DNA of 64,000 nucleotides from UBA721 sp002705165 (lineage in GTDB: Bacteria; Planctomycetota; Planctomycetia; Pirellulales; Pirellulaceae): contig JBJLEF010000001.1 in assembly GCA_045565995.1 (NCBI GenBank), forward strand, positions 124,001-188,000, in the 5' to 3' direction. The position numbers were made by a program, and so were the translations under genes. Shown piece by piece: positions 26,860-33,876 of the stretch (position 1 is its first letter; each line of letters begins with the position of its first letter). Below the pieces are notes generated by a model, which was given only the letters and a program-made list of their open reading frames with translations, was not told the DNA's origin and made no database searches.

Positions 26860-28266
26860 ATGAGTGATGATGCCCAACAGCACGACCCTCAGGATACTCC
26901 GACCGACCGTCAGGAAGATCAACGTCAATTCGAAGGTGTCCTGAACGACGAAGCGTACGCCAACTGGCGACGTGCGGGACTTAAGGTACGCCATTTCCCA
27001 AAAACACCTGGTGTCTACCTCATGAAAGACGAGGTGGGGCGTGTCATCTATATTGGTAAAGCCAAGAACCTTCGAAGCCGGGCTGGAAGCTATTTCACAA
27101 ATCGCTCGATCGCTGACACCCGGATTTCAAAATGGCTACACGAAATCCATGACATCGACTTCATGGACTGTGCCAGCGAAGTCGATGCACTTTTGACCGA
27201 AGCCCGGCTGATCAAGGATATTCAGCCGCCCTACAATAAAGAACAGCGCGACGACAAATCGTTCCCCTATATCATGATCACCAATCGCGAAGACTATCCA
27301 CGTGTCGAGGTGACTCGGGAACCGCCAGACAAAAATGCCAGGCTCTACGGTCCTTTCACCAGTGCCGGTTCGCTTAACGGAGCTTTGAGTGTTTTACAAC
27401 GCATTTTCAAGTTCCGCAACTGTTCGCTCGACATCGATGCCAACGACGAGAAATGGCAGTGGTATCGCCCGTGCCTACTGGCCGCAATTGACCAATGTTC
27501 TGCACCCTGCAATCTGCAAATCAGTAAAGAAGACTATGCCAAAGACATTCGTCGGCTACAAATGGTTCTCGACGGGAAAAAGACGAGACTTCTACAAGGC
27601 ATGAAGAAAGAAATGCAAACAGCCTCGCAAGAACTCCACTTTGAATTAGCCGCAAAACTACGCGATGAAATAAAGATGCTTGAGTCTCTCGACCGTCGCG
27701 GGAATATTGAAACTCACGAACAGCCGGAAGTCTTCTATACAGACCCGCGCAAGGGTATCGCCGGTCTCAAGAAAGTACTCGGCCTTGAAATAGAACCGCG
27801 AACAATCGAAGGTGTGGATATAGCTCACCTCGGAGGTTCAGAAACTGTCGCCAGTCTTGTGCAGTTCATTGACGGGCTGCCGTTCAAACCGGGATATCGA
27901 CGGTTTCAGATTAAGGATGTCGACGGAGTAGATGACTTTCGTAGTATCTATGAAGTGGTGAGCCGACGATTTAAGCGATTGTCTGACGAAAACGAATTGT
28001 TCCCAGACATCCTCTTGATTGATGGTGGTAAAGGTCAGTTGAGTGCTGCCGTCGCAGCCTTTCGGGATATCAATGTAACTCCCCCCGTACTGCTTTCGAT
28101 TGCTAAGAAGGAGGAATTAATCCATCGCCCTGATGAGGATGAACCACTAAGGCTCACTCGCAACTCATATGCTTTGAGACTTCTGCAGTACATTCGCGAT
28201 GAAAGCCACCGCTTCGCGCAACACTATCACCACATATTACGTCGCAAAAAAGTAATTCCCGATTAA
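26860..28266 (+). CDS. uvrC: UvrC-type excinuclease, C-terminally short
   Basis: 468 residues against about 600 for full UvrC. GIY-YIG domain at about 50-130 (PGVYLMKDEVGRVIYIGKA); Cys-rich linker with CLLAAIDQCSAPC (about 207); UVR motif (about 245-270); RNase H-like endonuclease domain with GVDIAHLGGSETVASLVQF (Asp320), LLIDGGKGQL (about 386) and DESHRFA (about 447). The protein stops after HYHHILRRKKVIPD, where longer UvrCs continue into tandem helix-hairpin-helix motifs. Both nuclease centres appear complete. UvrC makes the 3' and 5' incisions of nucleotide excision repair; loss of the HhH domain would alter DNA binding on the 5' side. Confidence 0.93.
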   Translation: MSDDAQQHDPQDTPTDRQEDQRQFEGVLNDEAYANWRRAGLKVRHFPKTPGVYLMKDEVGRVIYIGKAKNLRSRAGSYFTNRSIADTRISKWLHEIHDIDFMDCASEVDALLTEARLIKDIQPPYNKEQRDDKSFPYIMITNREDYPRVEVTREPPDKNARLYGPFTSAGSLNGALSVLQRIFKFRNCSLDIDANDEKWQWYRPCLLAAIDQCSAPCNLQISKEDYAKDIRRLQMVLDGKKTRLLQGMKKEMQTASQELHFELAAKLRDEIKMLESLDRRGNIETHEQPEVFYTDPRKGIAGLKKVLGLEIEPRTIEGVDIAHLGGSETVASLVQFIDGLPFKPGYRRFQIKDVDGVDDFRSIYEVVSRRFKRLSDENELFPDILLIDGGKGQLSAAVAAFRDINVTPPVLLSIAKKEELIHRPDEDEPLRLTRNSYALRLLQYIRDESHRFAQHYHHILRRKKVIPD

Positions 28267-28413
28267 GAGGCAAGGATTTCCCTCAGCTTCGGCAATTCCT
28301 TCTTCATGATCGCGGATCGAATTCCCATTCTGATTCCCCAGCGAGTTGCCAGCAGTCAAAGCCGACTTGGCTAAATTGACGAAGGCGTTACCAACGCATC
28401 ATTTTCTTCCTGA

Positions 28414-28430
28414 GTGGGTTTTCTGCCCAC
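28414..28430. promoter_or_regulatory. Palindrome 1 upstream of mraZ
   Basis: GTGGGTTTTCTGCCCAC: 5-bp arms GTGGG/CCCAC around 7 nt. It differs by one base from the site at 28598. MraZ proteins are known to bind TGGG-type repeats near their own promoters, so this is a candidate operator; in other bacteria those repeats are direct, here they are inverted. Confidence 0.4.
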
Positions 28431-28536
28431 ATAATTCTTTTGGTAAATCCTCTTAAATCGCTACCAAATATTAGCTCCCCCCAGAAAACTGCCGGGTTTA
28501 TTGATTTTTAATCCGAAATCCCTTGCAATCTAAGTC

Positions 28537-28556
28537 AAGATCAATAAACTGATCTT
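28537..28556. promoter_or_regulatory. Perfect hairpin AAGATCA/TGATCTT
   Basis: 7-bp arms at 28537-28543 and 28550-28556 around ATAAAC, abutting the second TGGG palindrome. No T run, so not an obvious terminator. It may be a regulator site or an RNA hairpin in the leader. Confidence 0.3.
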
Positions 28557-28573
28557 GTGGGTTATTTACCCAT
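28557..28573. promoter_or_regulatory. Palindrome 2 upstream of mraZ
   Basis: GTGGGTTATTTACCCAT with TGGGT/ACCCA arms around TATTT, about 150 nt before the mraZ start. Same TGGG...CCCA design as sites 1 and 3 but with a shorter gap. The other DNA of 28267-28706 contains no gene I can support. Confidence 0.4.
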
Positions 28574-28597
28574 TACTGTTTTTTCTTGGTCTTATTG

Positions 28598-28614
28598 GTG
28601 GGTTTTCAGCCCAC
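28598..28614. promoter_or_regulatory. Palindrome 3 upstream of mraZ
   Basis: GTGGGTTTTCAGCCCAC, one base different from site 1, 184 bp downstream of it. It begins inside a TTGGTG that could be a weak -35 box, so binding here could block RNA polymerase. Confidence 0.4.
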
Positions 28615-28706
28615 AGCCGATAACCCCAATTAAATCCAAAAGGTGCAGGGAGGCATCGTGACCACGTTGGAATCAATTACCTCAAAGAGGCGAATAAGAC
28701 GACGCA

Positions 28707-29192
28707 ATGTCTTCACACGAAGCTCTATTGATTGGCGAACATCGGCGCACACTCGATCAGAGATATCGGCTTTCTATTCCGCCGGAATTTTCCGAACAGA
28801 TTCAAAACCCTGGTCCCGAACTCATACTCGCCAAAGAAAGACCGGGGTGTCTCAGTCTATGGAATGCCGACCCTTGGGAATCCCATCTCAATCGTGGAAT
28901 CACCTGGGTGGCCGACAAATTGAAAGCCGGCAAACTGGAACAGCAGACAAACCAACTACTCCAACTGGGACGTTTGCTCAGTACTCGGCATGTACCGCTC
29001 CAACTCGCCGGTCGTGGTCGACTAGTCATCCCCGAAGGATTTCGAGAATTTTTGGATGTCAAACCAGGCGATGCTCTTTTCGTCGTGGGAGCCTCCGTTT
29101 GTGTGGAATTGTGGCATCCACAGCGATGGGTCGAATACTTGAATCAACAAATGCCGGAATTCAGGGAGCTATTTGACGAGCTAAGCAACTAG
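28707..29192 (+). CDS. mraZ: MraZ-family transcriptional regulator
   Basis: 161 residues with the two AbrB-like half domains of MraZ: RTLDQRYRLSIPPEF (about 14-28) and LAGRGRLVIPEGFREFLDVK (about 99-118) followed by VVGASVCVELWHPQRW. MraZ represses the division/cell-wall cluster by binding TGGG repeats. Here no rsmH, ftsL, ftsI or mur gene follows; the next gene is RNase HII-like. No good ribosome site precedes the ATG; a strong GGGAGG at 28648 instead leads to a GTG (28658) in another frame. Between the two domains the spacer (residues 45-90) is rich in Gln and Leu. Confidence 0.88.
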   Translation: MSSHEALLIGEHRRTLDQRYRLSIPPEFSEQIQNPGPELILAKERPGCLSLWNADPWESHLNRGITWVADKLKAGKLEQQTNQLLQLGRLLSTRHVPLQLAGRGRLVIPEGFREFLDVKPGDALFVVGASVCVELWHPQRWVEYLNQQMPEFRELFDELSN

Positions 29193-29201
29193 CAAACAAA
29201 A
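29173..29201 (+). promoter_or_regulatory. Weak promoter candidate for the structured RNA
   Basis: TTGACG at 29173-29178, 17-bp spacer, ACAAAA at 29196-29201. Transcription would start near 29207, exactly where the 5' arm of the long stem begins. The -10 box is poor, so support rests mainly on the spacing. Confidence 0.3.
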
Positions 29202-29206
29202 CAACC

Positions 29207-29340
29207 AGCCCGAATACAATACGATATTTAATAAGTAAACCGCATGATCTGGGTCTCTCTTGTTGGGAAGCAAGTAAACCACGGATGGGTTTAAGTGGCA
29301 CGGAAGCTACATTGTCGTCGTATTGTATCGGGCTTTTTTT
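29207..29340 (+). ncRNA. Candidate structured RNA ending in an intrinsic terminator
   Basis: The outer arms AGCCCGAATACAATACGA (29207-29224) and TCGTATTGTATCGGGCT (29318-29334) pair over 17 bp with one bulged A, and the 3' arm runs into T7. Inside, TAAACC/GGTTTA (29236, 29288), ATCTGGGT/ACCACGGAT (29247, 29278, one bulge) and CTTGT/GCAAG (29259, 29270) stack into a rod closed by the loop TGGGAA. A large asymmetric internal loop separates the outer stem from the rod. The layout recalls 6S RNA, but it is shorter (about 134 nt) and I cannot match a known family. It may be a free small RNA or an elaborate mraZ terminator. Confidence 0.55.
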
Positions 29341-29437
29341 ATACGGAGACGTCGCCTCTCCACCCGCTCGGTTTAACTTAAAATGAACACTGATCGACGA
29401 GACTAACAAAAACTTCCCCAGTACTAAACCACCTACC

Positions 29438-30391
29438 ATGGCACTACTCATTGGAATTGATGAAGCAGGATACGGGCCCTTCCTCGGGCCACTCTGCATT
29501 GGAGCAACATACTGGAGTATTCCTGATGAGCTCTTCAGTAGTGATGTTGATCTCTACCCACTCCTGGAAAATTTAGTTACCACGACGCTCAAAGACAAAA
29601 CTCGGATCATGATTGGTGATTCAAAACAAGCCTATAAGCCCCGCGGTGGATTAAAGAATCTGGAACGAGCTATCTTTCCGTTTCTTCAAAATCCAATTTC
29701 ATCTTTTCAACAATGGATGGAGACGTTTGCCGTGAAGTGGAGTGTCTGGTCTGCCCCATCTCCCTGGTTTCAAAAATACGACAAACCACTTCCCCGTGCC
29801 CTACCCGAAGGAATGCAAACCGAGTTAACAGAACTGGCAACAAATTCCCTGGCTGGCAGTCCGGTCTGCTTTTTAGGAGCAAAGGTTTGGTGTTTACCTG
29901 CCCATCGTTTCAATGTACTACTTGATAGCTTCCCAACCAAAGGGGCCTTGTTATCACATTGTTCTCTTACCTTAGCACGACAAATAACCGAGGAATTTAC
30001 CGACACAAAAATACAAATCCATTGTGACAAACACGGTGGGCGTAATCAGTACAGTCATATCTTGCAGCAGTTGTTTCCAGAGTATCTGGTAGAGGTTCAC
30101 GAAGAGGGGCGGGAGATTAGTCGCTATGCCTGGGGACCTGAAAACAAACGTGTTCACTGCCGCTTTGTAGCCAAGGGAGAAAGCTTCATGCCAGCAGCTC
30201 TGGCCTCCATGTACGCCAAATATACCAGAGAACTCACCATGGAAGCTTTTAATCATTGGTGGGCTCAACACATCCCGGAAATTAAGCCGACGGCCGGATA
30301 TCCACAAGATGCCAAGCGATTTCTGAAGGAGGTCGAACCTCTATTACAAGCCCTCTCTGTCAGTCGCAATGTCTTATGGCGTAACAGTTAA
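29438..30391 (+). CDS. RNase HII-like protein
   Basis: 317 residues. The opening IGIDEAGYGPFLGPLCIGA is the RNase HII motif with catalytic Asp8 and Glu9, but the usual GRG is GYG. A DSK motif follows (MIGDSKQAYKP, about 64), then a long insertion of roughly 90 residues; HCDKHGGR supplies a third carboxylate (Asp197), and AALASMYAKYTRELTM matches the C-terminal AKVTRD motif with Glu in place of Asp. RNase HII removes ribonucleotides from DNA. The changed residues and length mean activity is not certain. Planctomycete-type relatives are usually annotated as hypothetical. Confidence 0.78.
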   Translation: MALLIGIDEAGYGPFLGPLCIGATYWSIPDELFSSDVDLYPLLENLVTTTLKDKTRIMIGDSKQAYKPRGGLKNLERAIFPFLQNPISSFQQWMETFAVKWSVWSAPSPWFQKYDKPLPRALPEGMQTELTELATNSLAGSPVCFLGAKVWCLPAHRFNVLLDSFPTKGALLSHCSLTLARQITEEFTDTKIQIHCDKHGGRNQYSHILQQLFPEYLVEVHEEGREISRYAWGPENKRVHCRFVAKGESFMPAALASMYAKYTRELTMEAFNHWWAQHIPEIKPTAGYPQDAKRFLKEVEPLLQALSVSRNVLWRNS

Positions 30392-30448
30392 GCCATTTAT
30401 GAATTAACCTTCCCTGCGTAAAATAAGAGATAATCACACTATCTTTAG

Positions 30449-31681
30449 ATGCCAACTATGCTTGATGCAGCCCAAATAAAAACCGACTTCCCTGTCTTAC
30501 AGCAAACAGTACATAACAATGTGCCCTTGGTGTATCTGGACAATGCTGCCTCTTCTCAAAAACCTCAGGCTGTCATCGATGCATTAAGCAACATCGACAG
30601 TACCATCTACGCCAATGTTCATCGTGGCGCACACTGGCTAAGCGACGAAAGCACAGCGAGATTCGAGGAAGCGCGTGATGCGGTAGCTAAATTTATCAAC
30701 GTCGCCAACTCACGTGAGATTGTGTTTACCACCGGGGCAACCGGTGCGATAAACATCGTCGCTCGAAGCTGGGGTGACGCCAACGTTCAGGAGGGCGACG
30801 AAATTCTACTCACGCGGTTCGAACACCATTCGAATATCGTCCCCTGGCAACAATTAGCCCAACGAACAGGCGCCATCATCAAGTGGTGTGACATTACCGA
30901 TGATGGGTATTTAAATCTGGATGAATTTGAGAACCTTTTATCCAAGCGAACCAAAGTCGTTGCCTGCACTATGGCTTCTAACGTGCTCGGCACCTACACT
31001 CCAGCTAAACGCATTACTGAATTAGCACATGCCGCCGAAGCAATCGTCGTTCTGGACGCCGCTCAAGCAGTTCCTCATCAGCCGCTTGATTTCATCGATC
31101 TAGATGCCGACTTCATGGCCTTCAGTGCTCATAAAATGCTTGGCCCTTCCGGCGTTGGTATCCTCTGTGGCAAAGAAGCATTACTTGAAGCGATGCCTCC
31201 CTTCTTAGGGGGCGGGTCGATGATTAATGTTGTCTCGGAAGAAGGATTTACCACGGCCGAATTGCCTGCCAAATTCGAAGCTGGAACGCCGGCCATTTCC
31301 CCGGTTCTGGCATTACCAACTTGCATCGAGTATCTGCACAACATTGGGATGGAAAACATCCAGCAACATGAACATGAGTTGGTGTCCTATGCTCATGAAC
31401 AGTTAGCAACCTTAGGTAAAGTCAACATTCTAGGGCCGCCCCCGGCTGACAAAGCTGGGGTTGTGAGCTTCACGGTTGAAAACCTGCACCCTCACGACTT
31501 AACACACGCATTGGATAATCAGGGAGTGGCGATACGGGCCGGTCATCACTGTGCCATGCCGCTTCACACCCGACTGTCTATTCCAGCAAGTGCTCGTGCA
31601 AGCTTCTATCTCTATAACACACGTAGCGATGTCGACATGCTTGTTCAGGCAATCGATAAAGCGATCCAGCTATTCAGCTAG
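30449..31681 (+). CDS. sufS: Cysteine desulfurase, SufS type
   Basis: 410 residues, group II desulfurase. The N-terminal VYLDNAASSQKPQAVIDAL, VHRGAHWLSDEST, TGATGAINIVA, the PLP Lys in FSAHKMLGPSG (about 228) and the active Cys in RAGHHCAMPLH (about 367) are all present. It removes sulfur from cysteine for iron-sulfur cluster assembly. No SufBCDU genes are adjacent. The TAG stop overlaps the stop of the convergent phosphatase gene within CTAG. Confidence 0.94.
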   Translation: MPTMLDAAQIKTDFPVLQQTVHNNVPLVYLDNAASSQKPQAVIDALSNIDSTIYANVHRGAHWLSDESTARFEEARDAVAKFINVANSREIVFTTGATGAINIVARSWGDANVQEGDEILLTRFEHHSNIVPWQQLAQRTGAIIKWCDITDDGYLNLDEFENLLSKRTKVVACTMASNVLGTYTPAKRITELAHAAEAIVVLDAAQAVPHQPLDFIDLDADFMAFSAHKMLGPSGVGILCGKEALLEAMPPFLGGGSMINVVSEEGFTTAELPAKFEAGTPAISPVLALPTCIEYLHNIGMENIQQHEHELVSYAHEQLATLGKVNILGPPPADKAGVVSFTVENLHPHDLTHALDNQGVAIRAGHHCAMPLHTRLSIPASARASFYLYNTRSDVDMLVQAIDKAIQLFS

Positions 31682-32262
31682 TCGGCTGCCGTTATCTGAT
31701 CCTGATTATCATCCGTCGTATTGTTACTCTGAGATTCCTGCAGTTCTGCCCAGAATTGCTTCACAACTTCTCGTTCCGGAAGCGTACTATGAACGTGCGA
31801 TCGATGGTCCAGTAAGTGTTGTTGGGCTTGCCAAGGATCCATCGACTTAGCGGACATTAACCAACAGATGGCAACGGTGGCACTACGTCCTCGACCAGCT
31901 TTGCAGTGAATATAGACCGTGTTTCCCTGTTCCACATGATGTGTTACAAACTCAACACCTTGCTTTACATCGGCAAGTGAAGGAGGAGTAAAGTCGATAG
32001 TCGGGATATGCAATTGCTCAATCGAATGTTTCTGATACTGAGAAACTGGACCACCATATTCATTACACGTATTCACCACAGCTCGTACGCCATGAGTCGC
32101 CATATTGTTAACGTCGAACGGGAATGGGAAGGCACCGACAATAACGTGTTCATCGATGAAGTCCCACCAATTACGAATTTTAAGGATTCGTCCTAGCAAA
32201 ACGTTCCAGGCCAACGTACCGGGAAACAGGATGCGCGCGCCCAGCCATTTCAAAGATTTCAT
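31678..32262 (-). CDS. Dual-specificity protein phosphatase-like protein
   Basis: 194 residues. The CX5R loop YIHCKAGRGRSATVAICWLM (about 117-136) is the active-site signature; an upstream general-acid loop is plausible near TIDFTPPSLADVKQG (about 88-102). An N-terminal hydrophobic segment (LGARILFPGTLAWNVLLG) and VIVGAFPFPFDVNNM suggest relatedness to PTPMT1-like lipid or protein phosphatases. Substrate unknown. Divergent from glmM and convergent with sufS. Confidence 0.88.
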   Translation of the reverse strand: MKSLKWLGARILFPGTLAWNVLLGRILKIRNWWDFIDEHVIVGAFPFPFDVNNMATHGVRAVVNTCNEYGGPVSQYQKHSIEQLHIPTIDFTPPSLADVKQGVEFVTHHVEQGNTVYIHCKAGRGRSATVAICWLMSAKSMDPWQAQQHLLDHRSHVHSTLPEREVVKQFWAELQESQSNNTTDDNQDQITAAD

Positions 32263-32325
32263 TTCAGATTCGCTCGTTCTTGATTTCGAAACACCATGCT
32301 CAGAATACCTATCTCTAATCCTCCC

Positions 32326-32341
32326 ATAGGTTGTAACCTAT
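32326..32341. promoter_or_regulatory. 7-bp-arm palindrome in the glmM/phosphatase divergent region
   Basis: ATAGGTT-GT-AACCTAT, perfect 7-bp arms, between the divergent starts at 32262 and 32489 and about 50 bp upstream of the candidate glmM -35. A dimeric regulator site is possible; no regulator is identified. Confidence 0.3.
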
Positions 32342-32388
32342 CCTCGGGCATTCATGGTGGGTGAATTCTAATCGCAACCGGATATCAT

Positions 32389-32418
32389 TTGATATACCTA
32401 TTTCAAACTCACTAAAAT
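32389..32418 (+). promoter_or_regulatory. Candidate glmM promoter
   Basis: TTGATA at 32389-32394, 18-bp spacer, TAAAAT at 32413-32418; transcription would begin near 32425, about 64 nt before the glmM ATG. Confidence 0.42.
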
Positions 32419-32488
32419 ACGACTATGATTGCCGCACGACGGATGATTCCGCGTATCTGCGCCCTAAAAAGTTTCTGTTAAAAATGCC

Positions 32489-33832
32489 ATGCCTTCGAAA
32501 CCGATCATTAGTGTTAGCGGATTGCGAGCAATTGTCGGCGACTCGCTAACGCAAGAGCTTATCGAGCAATATATCTCAGCCTATGCATTCCAATTAGCAC
32601 GAGACGATAATTCCGGTCCAATTATACTGAGCCGTGACGGTCGTGCCTCCGGTGAAATGATCTGCCAATGGGTTCAGAGAATACTGACAAAACATGGACG
32701 AGATGTCCTCTACGCAGATATTATGGCAACCCCAACCGTCGGAGTACAAGTTCTGGAGAATCAGGCTGCAGGAGCGGTTCAGGTCACGGCGAGCCACAAC
32801 CCCCCGCAGTACAATGGACTGAAACTCTATGGTCCGGATGGTCGGATTCTCAATGCAGAAAAAGGTGCCCAGCTTTTGGAATTCTACCAACAGTTACAAA
32901 CACCAGCGACTGGCTTCGAGGGCTCGACAACCCAACTTTCGGATACAAACAAAACGCACCTCAAGAAATTACTGGCATTAACCGAAGTCAGCCGAATCCA
33001 ACGGTGTAAATTTAGAGTGCTCTTAGACTGCAATCATGGTTCGGGATCCGTGTTAGGAGTTCCATTATTGGAAGCATTGGGTTGTGAGCTTGTCGTTTTG
33101 GGACAAGAGCCAAACGGGCAATTTGCACATCCGGCGGAGCCAACGGCAGACAACCTGCAAGCTGTCGGACAACAAGTGGTTGCTCATGAATGCGATATTG
33201 GTCTTTGCCAGGATCCGGATGCTGACCGCCTGGCTCTGATTGACGCTGAGGGGAACTATCTCGGTGAAGAGTACACCATTGCACTATGCATGAAACAGCT
33301 ATTAGCTGAGGAGCCCGGTGATGTCGTCATCAATTGTGCCACGAGCCGTATGGCTTATGATCTGGCCAATGCCGTGGGCCAAACCTGTCATGAGGCAGCT
33401 GTTGGCGAAGCCAACGTTGTCGATGTGATGCTAACACAAAATGCTGGGTTCGGCGGTGAAGGAAATGGGGGCCCTATCGATCCCCGTGTTGGGTTGATTC
33501 GTGACAGCTTTGTTGGTATCGTCCGCGTCCTAGCACTCATGGCTCGCGAAAAACGCCCGCTTCAAGCGATCGCTGCCGACATACCTGCTTATTCCATTTA
33601 TAAGGATAAGGCTCCATTAGATGGCATGGATGCTCAGTTGATTTTCAAGAAGTTAGTACGACGTTTCCCGGAAGCCGATGCGGATTATACGGATGGCCTT
33701 AAACTACGCTGGCCTAACGGTGATTGGCTACTTGTACGCGCGAGTAACACCGAGCCGATTTTAAGAGCGATCGCAGAAACCCGATCGCTTTCCGCCTCTC
33801 AGACACTATGCAAGAAAGCACTTGGCCTCTAA
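32489..33832 (+). CDS. glmM: Phosphoglucosamine mutase (alpha-D-phosphohexomutase)
   Basis: 447 residues. The phosphoserine loop is VTASHNPPQYNGLKLYG (Ser about 102), the metal loop CQDPDADRLALID (about 240), the sugar loop GGEGNGGPIDPRVGLIRDS and the phosphate-binding RASNTEPILRAIAE near the C-terminus. It interconverts glucosamine-6- and 1-phosphate for UDP-GlcNAc; a phosphomannomutase role is possible, as substrate loops of the two overlap. Starts in the alternative ATG 5 nt after another out-of-frame ATG. Confidence 0.9.
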   Translation: MPSKPIISVSGLRAIVGDSLTQELIEQYISAYAFQLARDDNSGPIILSRDGRASGEMICQWVQRILTKHGRDVLYADIMATPTVGVQVLENQAAGAVQVTASHNPPQYNGLKLYGPDGRILNAEKGAQLLEFYQQLQTPATGFEGSTTQLSDTNKTHLKKLLALTEVSRIQRCKFRVLLDCNHGSGSVLGVPLLEALGCELVVLGQEPNGQFAHPAEPTADNLQAVGQQVVAHECDIGLCQDPDADRLALIDAEGNYLGEEYTIALCMKQLLAEEPGDVVINCATSRMAYDLANAVGQTCHEAAVGEANVVDVMLTQNAGFGGEGNGGPIDPRVGLIRDSFVGIVRVLALMAREKRPLQAIAADIPAYSIYKDKAPLDGMDAQLIFKKLVRRFPEADADYTDGLKLRWPNGDWLLVRASNTEPILRAIAETRSLSASQTLCKKALGL

Positions 33833-33876
33833 CGTCGACAACGCTTTCAATCGAAACGTTACTACCGCTGAAGGCC

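Noticed and set aside
28643..29176. A 177-codon frame overlapping mraZ
   Set aside because: Arg/Ser/Thr-rich shadow of mraZ. Its early GTG has a strong ribosome site, reported as a finding, but the frame itself is not supported as a gene.
29207..29340. Signal recognition particle (4.5S) RNA as identity of the structured RNA
   Set aside because: The conserved tip with GGAA-type loop and the AGCA/CAGG internal loop are absent.
31678..31681. Stop-codon overlaps of convergent genes (also 57298-57301)
   Set aside because: CTAG and TTAA palindromes let both stops share four bases. This is a normal result of compact packing, not a feature of interest.
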